A stretch of 64,000 nt of DNA from Rathayibacter oskolensis (GCF_900177245.1 NZ_FXBM01000002.1:1216864-1280863); one strand, 5' to 3'. Positions 27,216 to 37,488 are shown, counted from the first letter of the stretch. Made by a program: numbers and translations. Notes: generated from the sequence alone by a model not told the origin.

Positions 27216-28775
27216 ATGAGCGTGCCCGGCCCGATCCCCGTCTCCGCCACCCGTCCGCGGACCTACGAGGTCCGCACCTTCGGGTGCCAGATGAACGTGC
27301 ACGACTCCGAGCGGTTGAGCGGTTCCCTCGAGGCGGCCGGCTACGTCCCCGCCGACGGCGCGGAGGCCGACGTGGTGGTCATCAACACCTGCGCGGTCCG
27401 CGAGAACGCCGACAACAAGCTCTACGGCAATCTCGGGCACCTCGCCTCGGTCAAGCGCCGGCACGAGGGCATGCAGATCGCCGTCGGCGGCTGCCTGGCG
27501 CAGAAGGACAAGAACGTCATCCTCGACAGGGCGCCCTGGGTCGACGTCGTCTTCGGCACCCACAACATGGGGGCGCTGCCGAGCCTGCTCGAGAGGGCGA
27601 GGCACAACGAGGAGGCGCAGCTCGAGATCCTCGAGTCCCTCGACGTCTTCCCCTCCACGCTGCCCACGAAGCGCGACTCGACCTACAGCGGCTGGGTCTC
27701 GATCTCGGTCGGTTGCAACAACACCTGCACCTTCTGCATCGTGCCCTCACTGCGCGGCAAGGAGAAGGACCGGCGTCCCGGCGAGATCCTGGGCGAGATC
27801 CGGGCGCTGGTCGACGACGGTGCGATCGAGGTCACCCTGCTGGGTCAGAACGTCAACTCCTACGGCGTGGAGTTCGGCGACCGGCAGGCGTTCTCGAAGC
27901 TCCTCCGTGCGGCCGGCACCATCGAGGGTCTCGAGCGGATCCGCTTCACGAGTCCGCACCCCGCCGCGTTCACGGACGACGTCATCGACGCGATGGCCGA
28001 GACGCCGTCGGTGATGCCGCAGCTGCACATGCCCCTGCAGTCGGGGTCCGATCGCATCCTCAAGGCGATGCGGCGCTCCTACCGTTCCGATCGCTTCCTC
28101 GGGATCCTCGACCGCGTGCGCTCGCGCATCCCGCACGCGGCGATCAGCACCGACATCATCGTCGGGTTCCCCGGAGAGACCGAGGCCGACTTCGCCGAGA
28201 CGCTCCGCGTCGTGGAGGAGGCCCGCTTCGCGTCGGCGTTCACCTTCCAGTACTCCATCCGCCCGGGGACCCCCGCGGCGACACTGCCCGACCAGATCCC
28301 GAAGGCCGTGGTGCAGGAGCGCTACGAACGGCTGATGGCACTCCAGGACGCGATCAGCGAGCAGGAGAACCGCGCGGTGGTCGGTCGCGAGGTCGAGGTG
28401 CTCGTCGCGACCGGCGAAGGACGCCGCGACAGCGAGACCCACCGCCTCAGCGGACGCGCGGAGGACAGCAGGCTCGTCCACTTCGACGTGCCCGCCGGCT
28501 CCGACCTGCCGCGGCCGGGAGACGTCGTCTCGGTGCAGGTGACCCGCGCGGCGCCGTTCTACCTCCTCGCCGACTCGACCGACGGGGCGCCCCTCCGGAT
28601 CCGGCGCACGCGGGCGGGCGACGCCTGGGATCGTGCGCAGACCGAGTCCTGCGGGGTTCCGGCCGACACGAGCGGCGCCGCGACCGCGCGGGTGTCCCTC
28701 GGGCTCCCCGGACTCCGTGTGCGGACGGCCACGCTGACGACGCCGATCTACGACACCGCCGATGGCGAGCGCTGA
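27216..28775 (+). CDS. miaB: tRNA-2-methylthio-N6-dimethylallyladenosine synthase
   Basis: A 519-residue radical-SAM methylthiotransferase acting at A37 of tRNAs. The N-terminal MTTase domain has its three Cys (FGCQMN; NTCAVRE; GGCLAQ), the radical-SAM cluster is GCNNTCTFC, and a TRAM domain lies near the C-terminus, followed by an extra tail of about 70 residues. The ATG at 27216 is set by the promoter spacing. It overlaps miaA by 14 bp; MiaA makes the isopentenyl group that MiaB then thiolates. Confidence 0.96.
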   Translation: MSVPGPIPVSATRPRTYEVRTFGCQMNVHDSERLSGSLEAAGYVPADGAEADVVVINTCAVRENADNKLYGNLGHLASVKRRHEGMQIAVGGCLAQKDKNVILDRAPWVDVVFGTHNMGALPSLLERARHNEEAQLEILESLDVFPSTLPTKRDSTYSGWVSISVGCNNTCTFCIVPSLRGKEKDRRPGEILGEIRALVDDGAIEVTLLGQNVNSYGVEFGDRQAFSKLLRAAGTIEGLERIRFTSPHPAAFTDDVIDAMAETPSVMPQLHMPLQSGSDRILKAMRRSYRSDRFLGILDRVRSRIPHAAISTDIIVGFPGETEADFAETLRVVEEARFASAFTFQYSIRPGTPAATLPDQIPKAVVQERYERLMALQDAISEQENRAVVGREVEVLVATGEGRRDSETHRLSGRAEDSRLVHFDVPAGSDLPRPGDVVSVQVTRAAPFYLLADSTDGAPLRIRRTRAGDAWDRAQTESCGVPADTSGAATARVSLGLPGLRVRTATLTTPIYDTADGER

Positions 28776-29721
28776 CCCGGCCGGATCTCCCGAGCTCGTC
28801 GTCGTCGTCGGTGCGACAGGCACCGGCAAGTCGGAGCTGTCGCTCGGCCTGGCGGGCGCGATCGCCGAGGCCGGAGGGTCGGCCGAGATCGTCAACGCCG
28901 ACGCGATGCAGCTCTACCGCGGGATGGACATCGGCACGGCGAAGGTCGCGCCCGACGAGCGCAGGGGTGTCCCGCACCACCTCCTCGACGTCCTCGACGT
29001 GACCGAGGAGGCGTCCGTCGCGCGCTATCAGGAGGAGGCGCGCCTCGTCATCGAGGAGATCCTCGCGCGGGGAGCCACGCCGATCCTCGTCGGAGGGTCG
29101 GGGCTCTACGTCTCGAGCGTGATCTTCGAGTTCCGCTTCGCCGGCACCGATCCCGCCGTCCGTCGTGCCCTCGAGGAGGAGGCGGAGCGCGACGGGCCTG
29201 CGGCGCTCGTCGAGCGGCTCCGGGCGATCGACGCCGAGGTGGCCGAGCGGATCGGCCCGCACAACGTCCGCCGCATCGTCCGCGCCCTCGAGATCGCCGA
29301 GCTCACCGGCTCGACGCACAGCGCGCTGATGTCCGATGAGCCCGTGCCCTGGCGGCCGTCGACGGTCCTCGCGCTCGAGGCTCCGAGAGACGTCCTCGTC
29401 GAGCGTCTCGATAGGCGCGTCGAGCGGATGTGGGCCTCGGGCATGCTCGACGAGATCGAGCGCCTCGTCCCGCGAGGGCTCGAGAGCGGGCCCACGGCGA
29501 GTCGGGCCATCGGCTACGCCCAGGGCCTCGCACAGCGCGCGGGCGAGCTCACCGAGGGCGAGGCGATCGCCTCCACCCAGGCGCTCACCCGGCGGTACGC
29601 GCGCCGCCAGAACAGCTGGTTCCGGCGCTACGCCGGCGCCCATCGGCTCCCCTTCGACGCCCCCGATCTGCTCGATCGCGCGACGACGGCCGCTCAGCTC
29701 GCGACTCCGGGGCCTCGATAG
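28762..29721 (+). CDS. miaA: tRNA dimethylallyltransferase
   Basis: A 319-residue enzyme that transfers the dimethylallyl group to A37 of tRNAs reading UNN codons. Walker-type motif [14 protein letters not shown], the substrate motif [25 protein letters not shown] and the tRNA-contact segment [12 protein letters not shown] are intact. The start lies inside miaB (14-bp overlap). The TAG stop is part of the dapF -10 hexamer. Confidence 0.96.
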   Translation: MASADPAGSPELVVVVGATGTGKSELSLGLAGAIAEAGGSAEIVNADAMQLYRGMDIGTAKVAPDERRGVPHHLLDVLDVTEEASVARYQEEARLVIEEILARGATPILVGGSGLYVSSVIFEFRFAGTDPAVRRALEEEAERDGPAALVERLRAIDAEVAERIGPHNVRRIVRALEIAELTGSTHSALMSDEPVPWRPSTVLALEAPRDVLVERLDRRVERMWASGMLDEIERLVPRGLESGPTASRAIGYAQGLAQRAGELTEGEAIASTQALTRRYARRQNSWFRRYAGAHRLPFDAPDLLDRATTAAQLATPGPR

Positions 29722-29724
29722 GCT
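29719..29724 (+). promoter_or_regulatory. -10 element of dapF overlapping the miaA stop codon
   Basis: TAGGCT, whose first three bases are the miaA stop codon, lies 7 nt before the dapF ATG at 29732. Confidence 0.5.
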
Positions 29725-29731
29725 GTCGCCC

Positions 29732-30613
29732 ATGACCATCGAGCTGCACTTCACCAAGGGCCAGGGCACGGGGAACGACTTCGTGCTCTTCAGCGACCCG
29801 GACGGCGAGGTGGATCTCTCTCCCGCGCAGATCGCCGTGATCTGCGACCGCCACTTCGGAGTCGGAGCCGACGGCCTCATCCGCGCCGTGCGCTCGAGGG
29901 CGCTCCCCGAGGGTGCCGCCGCTCTCGCGCAGGAGCCCGAGGCGGAGTGGTTCATGGACTACCGCAATGCCGACGGCTCGATCGCCGAGATGTGCGGCAA
30001 CGGCATCCGCGTCTACGCGGCGTTCCTCCTCGCGGGCGGGCTCGCCTCCCTCGAGCCGGGGGACACGCTGCCGATCGGGACGCGGGCCGGCGTGCGCGAT
30101 GTCACGCGCAGCGGCTCGGGGTTCCAGGTCGACCTCGGGCGCTGGGAGCTCGCCGGCGGTGAGCCGCTGGTCCGGGCCAAGGAGCTCAAGGTCGCGCGGC
30201 CCGGTCTCGGGATCGACCTCGGCAACCCGCACATCGTCGTCGCCCTGAGCAATGACGAGGAGCTCGACTCCGCCGACCTCACCTACATCCCGCAGGTCGA
30301 GCCGGAGCCGGAGGCGGGTGCGAACATCGAGTTCGTCGTCCCGGGGGAGCCGCTCATCCACGACGGCATCGGCCGCATCCGGATGCGCGTGCACGAGCGC
30401 GGCAGCGGCGAGACCCTCAGCTGCGGCACCGGTGCCGCAGCCGCCGCTCTCGCGGTGCGCTACTGGGCGGGCGCCCGCGCGCCGCAGTCGTGGCGGGTCG
30501 ACGTCCCCGGAGGCGTGCTCGGCGTCACCATGTTCCCGACCGAGGAGGGCGAGCACGTCGGCCTGTCCGGCCCGGCCGACCTCGTCTACACGGGCACGAT
30601 CCGCATCGACTGA
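29732..30613 (+). CDS. dapF: Diaminopimelate epimerase
   Basis: A 293-residue cofactor-independent epimerase that interconverts LL- and meso-diaminopimelate. The two catalytic Cys are in EMCGNGIRV and [21 protein letters not shown] and the NPHIVV segment are conserved. It supplies meso-DAP or lysine together with dapA and dapB elsewhere in the window. The terminal sequence reads [10 protein letters not shown]. It is convergent with the methyltransferase gene (27-bp gap). Confidence 0.96.
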   Translation: MTIELHFTKGQGTGNDFVLFSDPDGEVDLSPAQIAVICDRHFGVGADGLIRAVRSRALPEGAAALAQEPEAEWFMDYRNADGSIAEMCGNGIRVYAAFLLAGGLASLEPGDTLPIGTRAGVRDVTRSGSGFQVDLGRWELAGGEPLVRAKELKVARPGLGIDLGNPHIVVALSNDEELDSADLTYIPQVEPEPEAGANIEFVVPGEPLIHDGIGRIRMRVHERGSGETLSCGTGAAAAALAVRYWAGARAPQSWRVDVPGGVLGVTMFPTEEGEHVGLSGPADLVYTGTIRID

Positions 30614-30640
30614 CGAGGCCGTCGGGGAGAGATGCCGCGA

Positions 30641-31252
30641 TCAGGCCGTCCGCGTCGTCCTCAGGACTCGGAAGCCCTTGGCGGACGAGACCCGCTCGAC
30701 CTCGAGGCGTCCGGCGAAGGCCTCGGTCAGCCAGGCCTGGAGCGAGTCGGAGCCGAGGTTGCGCTGCACGACGAGCCAGGCGTCCGCGTCGTCGTCGAGG
30801 CGGGGCAGCCAGTGCTGGAGGAGCTCGTGGAGTCCGTCCTTGCCGATCCGGATGGGCGGGTTCGACCAGATCGCCCCGAAGCGGAGGCCGGCGGGAACAT
30901 CCCCGGGCAGGACGGCGTTGACATTGGTGAGGCCGAGCTCGGTGCAGTTGCGCCGGACGAGTTCGAGGGCCCGCTGGTTGACGTCGACCGCCCAAATCCG
31001 GGCTCCCGGCGAATCGAGGGCGAGCGTGAGGGCGATCGGCCCCCAGCCGCAGCCGAGATCCAGCAGGTCTCCCTCGGCCGGAGGCTCCGGGACCGCGTTC
31101 AGCAGGACGCGGGTACCGAGGTCGATGTGGCCGGGGCTGAACACTCCGCCGGCGGTGGTGACCTCGAGGTCGCGGCCGGCTAGGCGGACCGGGATCCTGC
31201 GGGGCCGGAGATCGCCGTCGGGAGTACTCGTGAAGTAGTGCTCGGCGACCAT
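30641..31252 (-). CDS. Class I SAM-dependent methyltransferase (RsmC/RlmG-like)
   Basis: A 203-residue methyltransferase with SAM motif I (DLLDLGCGWGPIALTLAL), an acidic residue after strand 2 (WAVDVNQRALEL) and the catalytic NPPI motif (WSNPPIRIG), which marks enzymes that methylate exocyclic amines of guanine in rRNA. The ATG at 31252 matches the family start (AEHYFTSTP). It is divergent from hflX. The rRNA target cannot be fixed from the sequence. Confidence 0.9.
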   Translation of the reverse strand: MVAEHYFTSTPDGDLRPRRIPVRLAGRDLEVTTAGGVFSPGHIDLGTRVLLNAVPEPPAEGDLLDLGCGWGPIALTLALDSPGARIWAVDVNQRALELVRRNCTELGLTNVNAVLPGDVPAGLRFGAIWSNPPIRIGKDGLHELLQHWLPRLDDDADAWLVVQRNLGSDSLQAWLTEAFAGRLEVERVSSAKGFRVLRTTRTA

Positions 31253-31262
31253 GAGAAGAGAA

Positions 31263-31293
31263 CTTATCAACACCCGAGGAGTTAGTGTTATCC
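31263..31293. promoter_or_regulatory. Divergent promoter region with imperfect palindrome (methyltransferase/hflX)
   Basis: AACAC and GTGTT arms with AT-containing flanks (TTATCAACAC at left, GTGTTATCC at right) span the 43-bp divergent gap. The right part includes the hflX -10 TAGTGT (31283-31288), 7 nt before the ATG at 31296. Confidence 0.45.
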
Positions 31294-31295
31294 GG

Positions 31296-32834
31296 ATGAC
31301 CGAAGACCTGAACGAGACCGACACGACCGAGGCCGTGGACGTCGTCTCGCGGGTCCTGGCGAACGCGCAGTCGCGTTCGGCGGGATACTCGCGCTTCGTC
31401 GCGGGGGGTGCCCAGGCGCTGCAGACCAGCGGGCACGAGGGCGAGAACTCCGACGGCGAGCAGTTCGACCGCGATGACCGACAGGCTCTCCGTCGCGTCG
31501 CCGGGCTCTCGACCGAGCTCGAGGACGTCACCGAGGTCGAGTACCGCCAGCTGCGCCTCGAGAACGTGGTGCTCATCGGCGTGTACTCGCAGAACTCCCT
31601 CGAGGATGCGGAGAACTCGCTCCACGAGCTCGCCGCCCTCGCCGAGACCGCTGGAGCGACCGTCCTCGACGGGCTGCTGCAGCGTCGTCCGCACCCCGAT
31701 CCGAGCACCTATCTGGGCAAGGGCAAGGCGGAGGAGCTCGCCTCCCTCGTCGCCGCGCTGGGAGCCGACACCGTCGTCGCCGACACCGAGCTCGCACCGA
31801 GCCAGCGCCGCGCGCTGGAGGACGTGGTCAAGGTGAAGGTGATCGACCGCACGGCCGTCATCCTCGACATCTTCAGCCAGCACGCCAAGAGCCGCGAGGG
31901 CAAGGCGCAGGTCGAGCTCGCGCAGCTCGAGTACCTCCTCCCGCGACTGCGCGGTTGGGGTGAGTCGATGTCCCGCCAGGCCGGTGGCCAGGTCGGCGCC
32001 GGAGCAGGAATGGGCTCGCGCGGTCCGGGTGAGACGAAGATCGAGCTCGACCGCCGCCGCATCCACACGCGCATGGCGCGGCTCCGCAAGCAGATCACGG
32101 CGATGAAGCCCGCGCGCGAGGCCAAGCGGGCCAACCGCAAGCGCAACGCGGTGCCGTCGGTCGCGATCGCGGGCTACACCAACGCGGGCAAGTCGAGCCT
32201 CCTGAACCGGATGACGCACGCGGGCGTGCTCGTCGAGAACTCGCTCTTCGCGACCCTCGACGCGACGGTCCGCAAGTCGCAGACGCCGGACGGCCGGCTC
32301 TACACGCTCGCCGACACCGTCGGCTTCGTCCGGGCGCTGCCGCACCAGCTGGTCGAGGCGTTCCGCTCGACGCTCGAGGAGGTCGCCGACTCGGACATCA
32401 TCGTGCACGTCGTCGACGCCTCGCACCCCGACCCCGCGGGTCAGATCGCGACGGTCAGGGACGTCATCGGCGAGGTCGGTGCGCGCGGGATCCCCGAGAT
32501 CATCGCCTTCAACAAGTCCGATCTCGTCGACGACGGGACGAGGCTCGTGCTGCGCGGGCTCGCTCCCGATGCGGTCTTCGTCTCGGCCCGCAGCGGTGAG
32601 GGCGTGGCGGAGCTGCAGGCGAGGATCGCCGAGATCCTCCCCGAGCCCGAGATCGAGATCGACCTGCTCGTGCCCTACGACCGCGGTGACGTCGTCTCGC
32701 AGCTGCACCGCAGCGGCAGGATCCTCACCACGCAGTACGTGGAGGGCGGCACCCACGTGCACGCTCTCGTGCACGCCGACCTCGCCGGGTCGCTCGCCGA
32801 GTTCGCTGTTCCCGCGGCCGCCGTCGAGGCGTAG
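31296..32834 (+). CDS. hflX: GTPase HflX
   Basis: A 512-residue ribosome-splitting GTPase. The N-terminal HflX domain (residues 90-280; DPSTYLGKGKAEEL, then GRGPGE-type GSRGPGETKIELDRRR) precedes a G domain with G1 (GYTNAGKSSLLNRM), G3 (DTVGFVR) and G4 (NKSD). In actinobacteria it rescues stalled ribosomes and can confer macrolide tolerance. The first 60 residues are an acidic extension. The ATG at 31296 is preferred over 31251, which would overlap the divergent gene start. Confidence 0.95.
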   Translation: MTEDLNETDTTEAVDVVSRVLANAQSRSAGYSRFVAGGAQALQTSGHEGENSDGEQFDRDDRQALRRVAGLSTELEDVTEVEYRQLRLENVVLIGVYSQNSLEDAENSLHELAALAETAGATVLDGLLQRRPHPDPSTYLGKGKAEELASLVAALGADTVVADTELAPSQRRALEDVVKVKVIDRTAVILDIFSQHAKSREGKAQVELAQLEYLLPRLRGWGESMSRQAGGQVGAGAGMGSRGPGETKIELDRRRIHTRMARLRKQITAMKPAREAKRANRKRNAVPSVAIAGYTNAGKSSLLNRMTHAGVLVENSLFATLDATVRKSQTPDGRLYTLADTVGFVRALPHQLVEAFRSTLEEVADSDIIVHVVDASHPDPAGQIATVRDVIGEVGARGIPEIIAFNKSDLVDDGTRLVLRGLAPDAVFVSARSGEGVAELQARIAEILPEPEIEIDLLVPYDRGDVVSQLHRSGRILTTQYVEGGTHVHALVHADLAGSLAEFAVPAAAVEA

Positions 32835-32850
32835 CCCGGCCGAGCCGCTG

Positions 32851-32893
32851 ACGAAGCGCCCGCGCATCCCCACCGGGAGCGCGGGCGCTTCGT
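32851..32893 (+). terminator. Terminator after hflX
   Basis: Perfect 15-bp stem (ACGAAGCGCCCGCGC with GCGCGGGCGCTTCGT) and a 13-nt loop, 17 nt after the stop. Confidence 0.88.
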
Positions 32894-32919
32894 CGTTCCG
32901 CGCGCCGTGGCGACACACT

Positions 32920-32980
32920 CCGTCACGCTCGTTCACATCCCGTCACGCAGGTCGACGGCGGCCCAGGGGCTTCCTACTGT
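32920..32980 (+). promoter_or_regulatory. metF promoter with two direct repeats
   Basis: CCGTCACGC occurs twice, at 32920-32928 and 32940-32948, 20 bp apart (about two helical turns), upstream of a TACTGT -10 candidate at 32975-32980. This suggests a regulator binding on one DNA face. No SAM riboswitch structure is recognised. Confidence 0.4.
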
Positions 32981-33070
32981 GGGTCGCGAGGCGCCGTCCG
33001 GCGTGCGGAGCGGCGACCGAGCCGCGTCCGCGTCCTCGACAGGCCAGGCGAGCGGAAGGGAGGATCCGAG

Positions 33071-34090
33071 ATGTCCGCCACCGAGAATCCTCCGGAGCCC
33101 CACTGTCCGAGAGCTGTCCCCTTCTCGTTCGAGATCTACCCGCCGCGCACCGTCGCGGGAGCGGCGGCACTGACCAGCACCGTCGACCGGCTGGCCGAGG
33201 CGCGGCCGTCGTTCATCTCGGTGACCTACGGAGCGGGGGGTTCGTCCCGCAGCGCCTCGCTCGAGATCCTCCGCTACATTCACGAGAGCACGCCGTCGGA
33301 GGCGCTCGCGCACCTCACCTGCGTCGGGTCCACCCACGCCGAGGCGAGCCGGCTCGTGCACGAGTTCCTGGAGGCGGGCGTCACGCGCTTCCTCGCGCTG
33401 CGCGGCGACCCTCCCGAGGGGACACCCGAGGGCGGGGCGTTCCTCGGAGAGCTCGGCAGTGCGGCCGAGCTCGTCCAGCTGATCCACCGGGTCCAGGCGG
33501 AGCGGGAGCCCTACGGCACCGTCGCGGTGCCGGGGCGGCCGAACGCGCTGCGGGTCGACGTCGCCGGCCGTCGCCGCGCCCAGGTCGCGGTCGCCGCGTT
33601 CCCGAACGGTCATCCCCGCTCGCGCTCTCGATCGCAGGACATCGACGCCCTGCTGGCGAAGGAGGCGGCCGGTGCCTCGTTCGCGATCACCCAGCTCTTC
33701 TTCCACGCGGCCGACTACCTGCACTTCGTCGAGCGCGCCCGTGCTGCAGGCGTGCGCATGCCCATCATCCCCGGTGTCATGCCGGTCACCGGGCCCGCTC
33801 GACTGCGCCGGATGCTGGAGCTGAGCGGCGAGGACCTCCCCGCCGAGCTCGCCATCGCCCTCGACGTCGAGCCCGACGACGACGCTCGTCGACGGATCGG
33901 GATCGCGCACGCAGCGGCCCTGGTCAGGACCCTCGTCGAGGGTGGGGCGCCCGCGGTCCACCTCTACGCCTTCAACCGCCACGAGGAGGTCCTCGGCGTC
34001 CTCGCCGAGAGCGGCCTCCTCCCGCGCGAGCCCGCCGTCGCGGGCCTCGCGCACCCGTCACTGTCCCCCACCTCGGAGAGTCCATCATGA
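33071..34090 (+). CDS. metF: Methylenetetrahydrofolate reductase
   Basis: A 339-residue FAD enzyme producing methyl-THF for methionine synthesis. The TIM-barrel signatures are FSFEIYPPRT (with the catalytic Glu), HLTCVGSTHAE, FLALRGDPPEG, VAAFPNGHPRS and GASFAITQLFF. The ATG has GGGAGG upstream. It is longer than the E. coli enzyme because of a loop at about 150-165 (PGRPNALRVDVAGRRR). It overlaps metE by 4 bp and so is coupled to the enzyme that uses its product. Confidence 0.95.
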   Translation: MSATENPPEPHCPRAVPFSFEIYPPRTVAGAAALTSTVDRLAEARPSFISVTYGAGGSSRSASLEILRYIHESTPSEALAHLTCVGSTHAEASRLVHEFLEAGVTRFLALRGDPPEGTPEGGAFLGELGSAAELVQLIHRVQAEREPYGTVAVPGRPNALRVDVAGRRRAQVAVAAFPNGHPRSRSRSQDIDALLAKEAAGASFAITQLFFHAADYLHFVERARAAGVRMPIIPGVMPVTGPARLRRMLELSGEDLPAELAIALDVEPDDDARRRIGIAHAAALVRTLVEGGAPAVHLYAFNRHEEVLGVLAESGLLPREPAVAGLAHPSLSPTSESPS

Positions 34091-36420
34091 GCACCGCACC
34101 CGCCTTCCCGACCGGAACGATCCTGGGATACCCCCGCATCGGCCGCCGCCGCGAGCTGAAGAAGGCGGTCGAGTCCTTCTGGTCGGGGTCGATCGACGCC
34201 GACGAGCTCGAGGAGTCGGCCGCGCGCCTGCGCGCCGCGACGCGCGAGCGCCTCGTCGGGCTCGGTCTCGGTCGTGACGACTCGTCGATCCCCGAGGCGC
34301 ACTCCTTCTACGATCAGGTTCTCGACACGACGCTCGCCGTCGGTGCGATCCCGGAGCGCTTCGCCGACCTCGTCGTCGACGGCTCCGTCGACCTGGCCGG
34401 CTACTTCGCTCTCGCCCGTGGTGACGGCGAGCGTGCGCCGCTCGAGATGACGAAGTGGTTCGACTCCAACTACCACTACCTGGTGCCCGAGATCGGACCG
34501 GACACCGTCTTCTCCCTCGCCGACTCCCGGCGCGTCCGCGAGGTCGAGGAGGCTCGGGCCGCGGGATTCACGACCCGCCCGGTGATCGTCGGCCCCGTCA
34601 CCTACCTCCTCCTCGCCAAGCCGAGCGAGACGGCTCCCGACGGATTCGAACCGCTGTCGCGGCTCGGCGACCTCCTCCCCGTGTACGTCGAGCTGCTCGC
34701 CCGCCTGAAGCGCGCCGGCGCTCGCTGGGTGCAGCTCGACGAGCCCGCGCTGGTGTCGGAGTCCCTGGGGATCGACCGCGCCCGCGTGCTCGCGGCGACC
34801 GCCGAGGCGTACCGCGCCCTCGGGGCGGCGGCGGAGCGCCCCGCGCTGTTCGTCGCCGCGCCCTACGGCGACCTCGGCGACGCGCTCCCCGTGCTCGTCG
34901 CGTCCGAGGTCGAGGCCGTCGGAGTCGATCTGGTCAAGGGCTCCGTGCCCCGTGCCACGCCCGGTCTCGAGAGCACCGTCCTCGTCGCCGGCGTGGTCGA
35001 CGGGCACAACGTCTGGCGCGGCGACCTCGCCGGGGCGCTCGAGACGGCGGAGGCGCTGCGCCCCCTCGCCGCGGAGGTCGCGGTGTCGACCTCCACCTCC
35101 CTCTTCCACGTGCCCCACGACGTCTCGGACGAGCCGGATCTGGATCCGCGACTCGCGAGCTGGCTGGCGTTCGCCGATCAGAAGGTCGAGCAGATCGCAG
35201 CGCTCGCCCGCGGACTCCGGTCGGGTCGGGCGGCGGTCGAGCAGGAGCTCGCCGAGGCGACGGCGGCCCTCGAGGATCGGCGCGAGGCGCCGGGCGTCAG
35301 GGACGGAGCGGTGCGTGCCCGAACGGCGGCGCTCGCCCCCGGAGACTACCGGCGTGCCCCCTACGACGAGCGCCTCGCGGCTCAGGAGGCGGTGCTGCAG
35401 CTGCCGCCACTGCCCACGACGACCATCGGGTCCTTCCCGCAGACCCGGGAGATCCGCGCGGCACGCGCGCTGGTCGGTCGCGGCGAGCTGTCGGAGCAGC
35501 AGTACGTGGAGCGCATGCGGGCCGAGATCGAGCGCGTGGTGCGGCTCCAGGAGGAGATCGGGCTCGACGTCCTCGTTCACGGTGAGCCCGAGCGCAACGA
35601 CATGGTGCAGTACTTCGCCGAGCACCTCGACGGCTTCGCCGTCACGCGCAACGGGTGGGTCCAGTCCTACGGGAGCCGATGCACCCGGCCGTCGCTGCTC
35701 TGGGGCGATGTGTCCCGTCCCGCGCCCATCACCGTCGAGTGGTCGAGCTACACGCGGTCGCTGACCGACCGACCCGTCAAGGGCATGCTGACCGGACCGG
35801 TGACGATCCTCGCCTGGTCGTTCGTCCGCGACGACCAGCCGCTGAAGGAGACGGCCGAGCAGGTCGCTCTGAGCCTGCGCGACGAGATCGCCGACCTCGA
35901 GCGGGCGGGCATCGGGATCGTCCAGGTCGACGAGCCCGCGCTGCGGGAGCTCCTGCCGCTCGAGACCGTCCATCAGCCCGCCTACCTCGAGTGGTCGGTG
36001 GGCGCGTTCCGGCTCGCGACCGCCGGGGCCGACGTCGCCACGCAGATCCACACGCACCTCTGCTACTCGGAGTTCGGTGTCGTGATCGACGCGATCGACC
36101 GCCTCGACGCCGATGTCACGAGCATCGAGGCGGCACGCTCGCGCATGGAGGTCGTCGCCGACATCGAGCGCTCCGGCTTCGCCCGGGGCATCGGTCCCGG
36201 CGTGTACGACATCCACTCGCCGCGAGTTCCCGGAGAGGACGAGGTCGCGGAGCTCATCGGCACGGCTCTGGGCTCGATCCCGGCGCGTCAGCTGTGGATC
36301 AACCCCGACTGCGGTCTGAAGACCCGCGGCTACGACGAGACAGTGGAGTCGCTGCGCTCGATGGTGGCTGCGGCGAGCGAGGCGCGTCGTGCGCTGACGG
36401 CGACCACTGCGACCGTCTGA
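34087..36420 (+). CDS. metE: Cobalamin-independent methionine synthase
   Basis: A 777-residue zinc enzyme transferring methyl from methyltetrahydrofolate polyglutamate to homocysteine. The N-terminal half begins GTILGYPRIGRRRELKKAVE; the catalytic half carries the zinc ligands in IHTHLCYSEF (His, Cys), TSIEAARS (Glu) and NPDCGLKTR (Cys). The ATG overlaps the metF stop (ATGA). The operon ends in a strong terminator shared with lexA. Confidence 0.97.
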   Translation: MSTAPAFPTGTILGYPRIGRRRELKKAVESFWSGSIDADELEESAARLRAATRERLVGLGLGRDDSSIPEAHSFYDQVLDTTLAVGAIPERFADLVVDGSVDLAGYFALARGDGERAPLEMTKWFDSNYHYLVPEIGPDTVFSLADSRRVREVEEARAAGFTTRPVIVGPVTYLLLAKPSETAPDGFEPLSRLGDLLPVYVELLARLKRAGARWVQLDEPALVSESLGIDRARVLAATAEAYRALGAAAERPALFVAAPYGDLGDALPVLVASEVEAVGVDLVKGSVPRATPGLESTVLVAGVVDGHNVWRGDLAGALETAEALRPLAAEVAVSTSTSLFHVPHDVSDEPDLDPRLASWLAFADQKVEQIAALARGLRSGRAAVEQELAEATAALEDRREAPGVRDGAVRARTAALAPGDYRRAPYDERLAAQEAVLQLPPLPTTTIGSFPQTREIRAARALVGRGELSEQQYVERMRAEIERVVRLQEEIGLDVLVHGEPERNDMVQYFAEHLDGFAVTRNGWVQSYGSRCTRPSLLWGDVSRPAPITVEWSSYTRSLTDRPVKGMLTGPVTILAWSFVRDDQPLKETAEQVALSLRDEIADLERAGIGIVQVDEPALRELLPLETVHQPAYLEWSVGAFRLATAGADVATQIHTHLCYSEFGVVIDAIDRLDADVTSIEAARSRMEVVADIERSGFARGIGPGVYDIHSPRVPGEDEVAELIGTALGSIPARQLWINPDCGLKTRGYDETVESLRSMVAAASEARRALTATTATV

Positions 36421-36423
36421 CAC

Positions 36424-36474
36424 CGAACGGAGGAGGGGCGGACGGCACTCGGCCGTCCGCCCCTCCTCCGTTCG
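36424..36474. terminator. Bidirectional terminator between metE and lexA
   Basis: Perfect stem of 23 bp (arms 36424-36446 and 36452-36474) with a 5-nt loop ACTCG, lying 4 bp after the metE stop and 28 bp beyond the lexA stop on the other strand. Confidence 0.92.
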
Positions 36475-36501
36475 CCTTCCCGCAGCGCCGGGCCGACTCG
36501 A

Positions 36502-37191
36502 TCAGACCGAGCGGAGGACCGCGACGATCTTGCCGAGCACCTCGGCCTCGTCACCGAGGATCGGCTCGAAGTTGGAGTTGCGGGGGAGCAGCCAGGTGTG
36601 CCCGTCGCGCTGACGGAGCACCTTCACCGTCGCCTCGCCGTCCAGCATGGCCGCGACGATCTCGCCGTTCTCCGCGGTCCGCTGCGACCGGACCACGACC
36701 CAGTCGCCGTCGCAGATCGCGGCGTCGATCATCGACTCGCCCACGACCTTGAGCATGAACAGCTCGCCCTTGCCCACGAGCTGGCGGGGGAGCGGGAACA
36801 CCTCGTCGATGTGCTGGTCGGCCATGATCGGGACGCCGGCCGCGATCCGTCCGACGAGGGGAACCATCGCGGCATCGCCGACGGTGACGGTGCTCTCGAA
36901 CGAGCCGTCGTCCTCGGTGGAGCTCGGCACGTCGATCAGGATCTCGAGCGCGCGCGGCCGGTTGGGGTCGCGGCGGAGGTAGCCGCTGAGCTCGAGCTGG
37001 TTGAGCTGATGCGTGACGCTCGAGAGCGAGGCCAGTCCGACGGCGTCCCCGATCTCGCGCATGCTGGGCGGGTAGCCGCGGCTCGACACCGAGCGCTGGA
37101 TCGCGTCGAGGATGGCGAGCTGCTTGGCGCTCAGGTTCTTCCGGCGACGGCCGTTGCCCTGCTTGGTCTTCTCCGTCTGCGCGTCGCTCAC
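36502..37191 (-). CDS. lexA: SOS repressor LexA
   Basis: A 229-residue repressor and self-cleaving serine protease. The winged HTH lies at residues 20-85 ([20 protein letters not shown]); the Ala-Gly cleavage site is in VGRIAAGVP (118-119); catalytic Ser is in VGESMID (153) and Lys in GEATVKVL (190). The GTG at 37191 is preferred because GAGAGGGA precedes it; a GTG at 37215 would add eight residues. A minus-strand promoter (TTCGAA, 17 bp, TACAGT) carries a LexA box, so the gene is autorepressed. Confidence 0.96.
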   Translation of the reverse strand: MSDAQTEKTKQGNGRRRKNLSAKQLAILDAIQRSVSSRGYPPSMREIGDAVGLASLSSVTHQLNQLELSGYLRRDPNRPRALEILIDVPSSTEDDGSFESTVTVGDAAMVPLVGRIAAGVPIMADQHIDEVFPLPRQLVGKGELFMLKVVGESMIDAAICDGDWVVVRSQRTAENGEIVAAMLDGEATVKVLRQRDGHTWLLPRNSNFEPILGDEAEVLGKIVAVLRSV

Positions 37192-37304
37192 GATCGTCCC
37201 TCTCTCTGCGCGCACGCCGCGTGCGCGCCTCCCGGTCCTGCCTCGATCCCGACGTCGACGTCCGATGTCGGTGGTCGGTGGTGTACTACCTCCGGGCTCT
37301 CGAA

Positions 37305-37345
37305 ACTGTATCCGGCGGGAGTGCCCGTTCGAAACATTCGTTCGA
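37305..37345 (-). promoter_or_regulatory. lexA promoter with LexA box
   Basis: On the minus strand, -35 TTCGAA (37328-37333) and -10 TACAGT (37305-37310) are 17 bp apart. A LexA-type box, TCGAACGAATGTTTCG (minus strand, 37330-37345), overlaps the -35; its left half is perfect and its right half weak. Confidence 0.65.
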
Positions 37346-37388
37346 GTGTGTCGCGCGCCATCGCCACCGGATGCGACGCGTCGGCCAC

Positions 37389-37420
37389 TTGTCCTCCGCG
37401 GTATTCGAAGATATATTCGG
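37389..37420 (+). promoter_or_regulatory. LysM-gene promoter with LexA box
   Basis: -35 TTGTCC (37389-37394) and -10 TATATT (37412-37417) with a 17-bp spacer. TCGAAGATATATTCGG (37405-37420) matches the LexA consensus in 9 of 12 positions and covers the -10. Confidence 0.6.
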
Positions 37421-37488
37421 AACAGAGATTCGGGGTGGCCCTCCCGGCCGAGGTCCGCCCCGAGTCCCTGCCGAAAGGAGCGATCCCC

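Noticed and set aside
32894-33070. SAM riboswitch before metF
   Set aside because: No recognisable riboswitch core or terminator/antiterminator arrangement could be paired.
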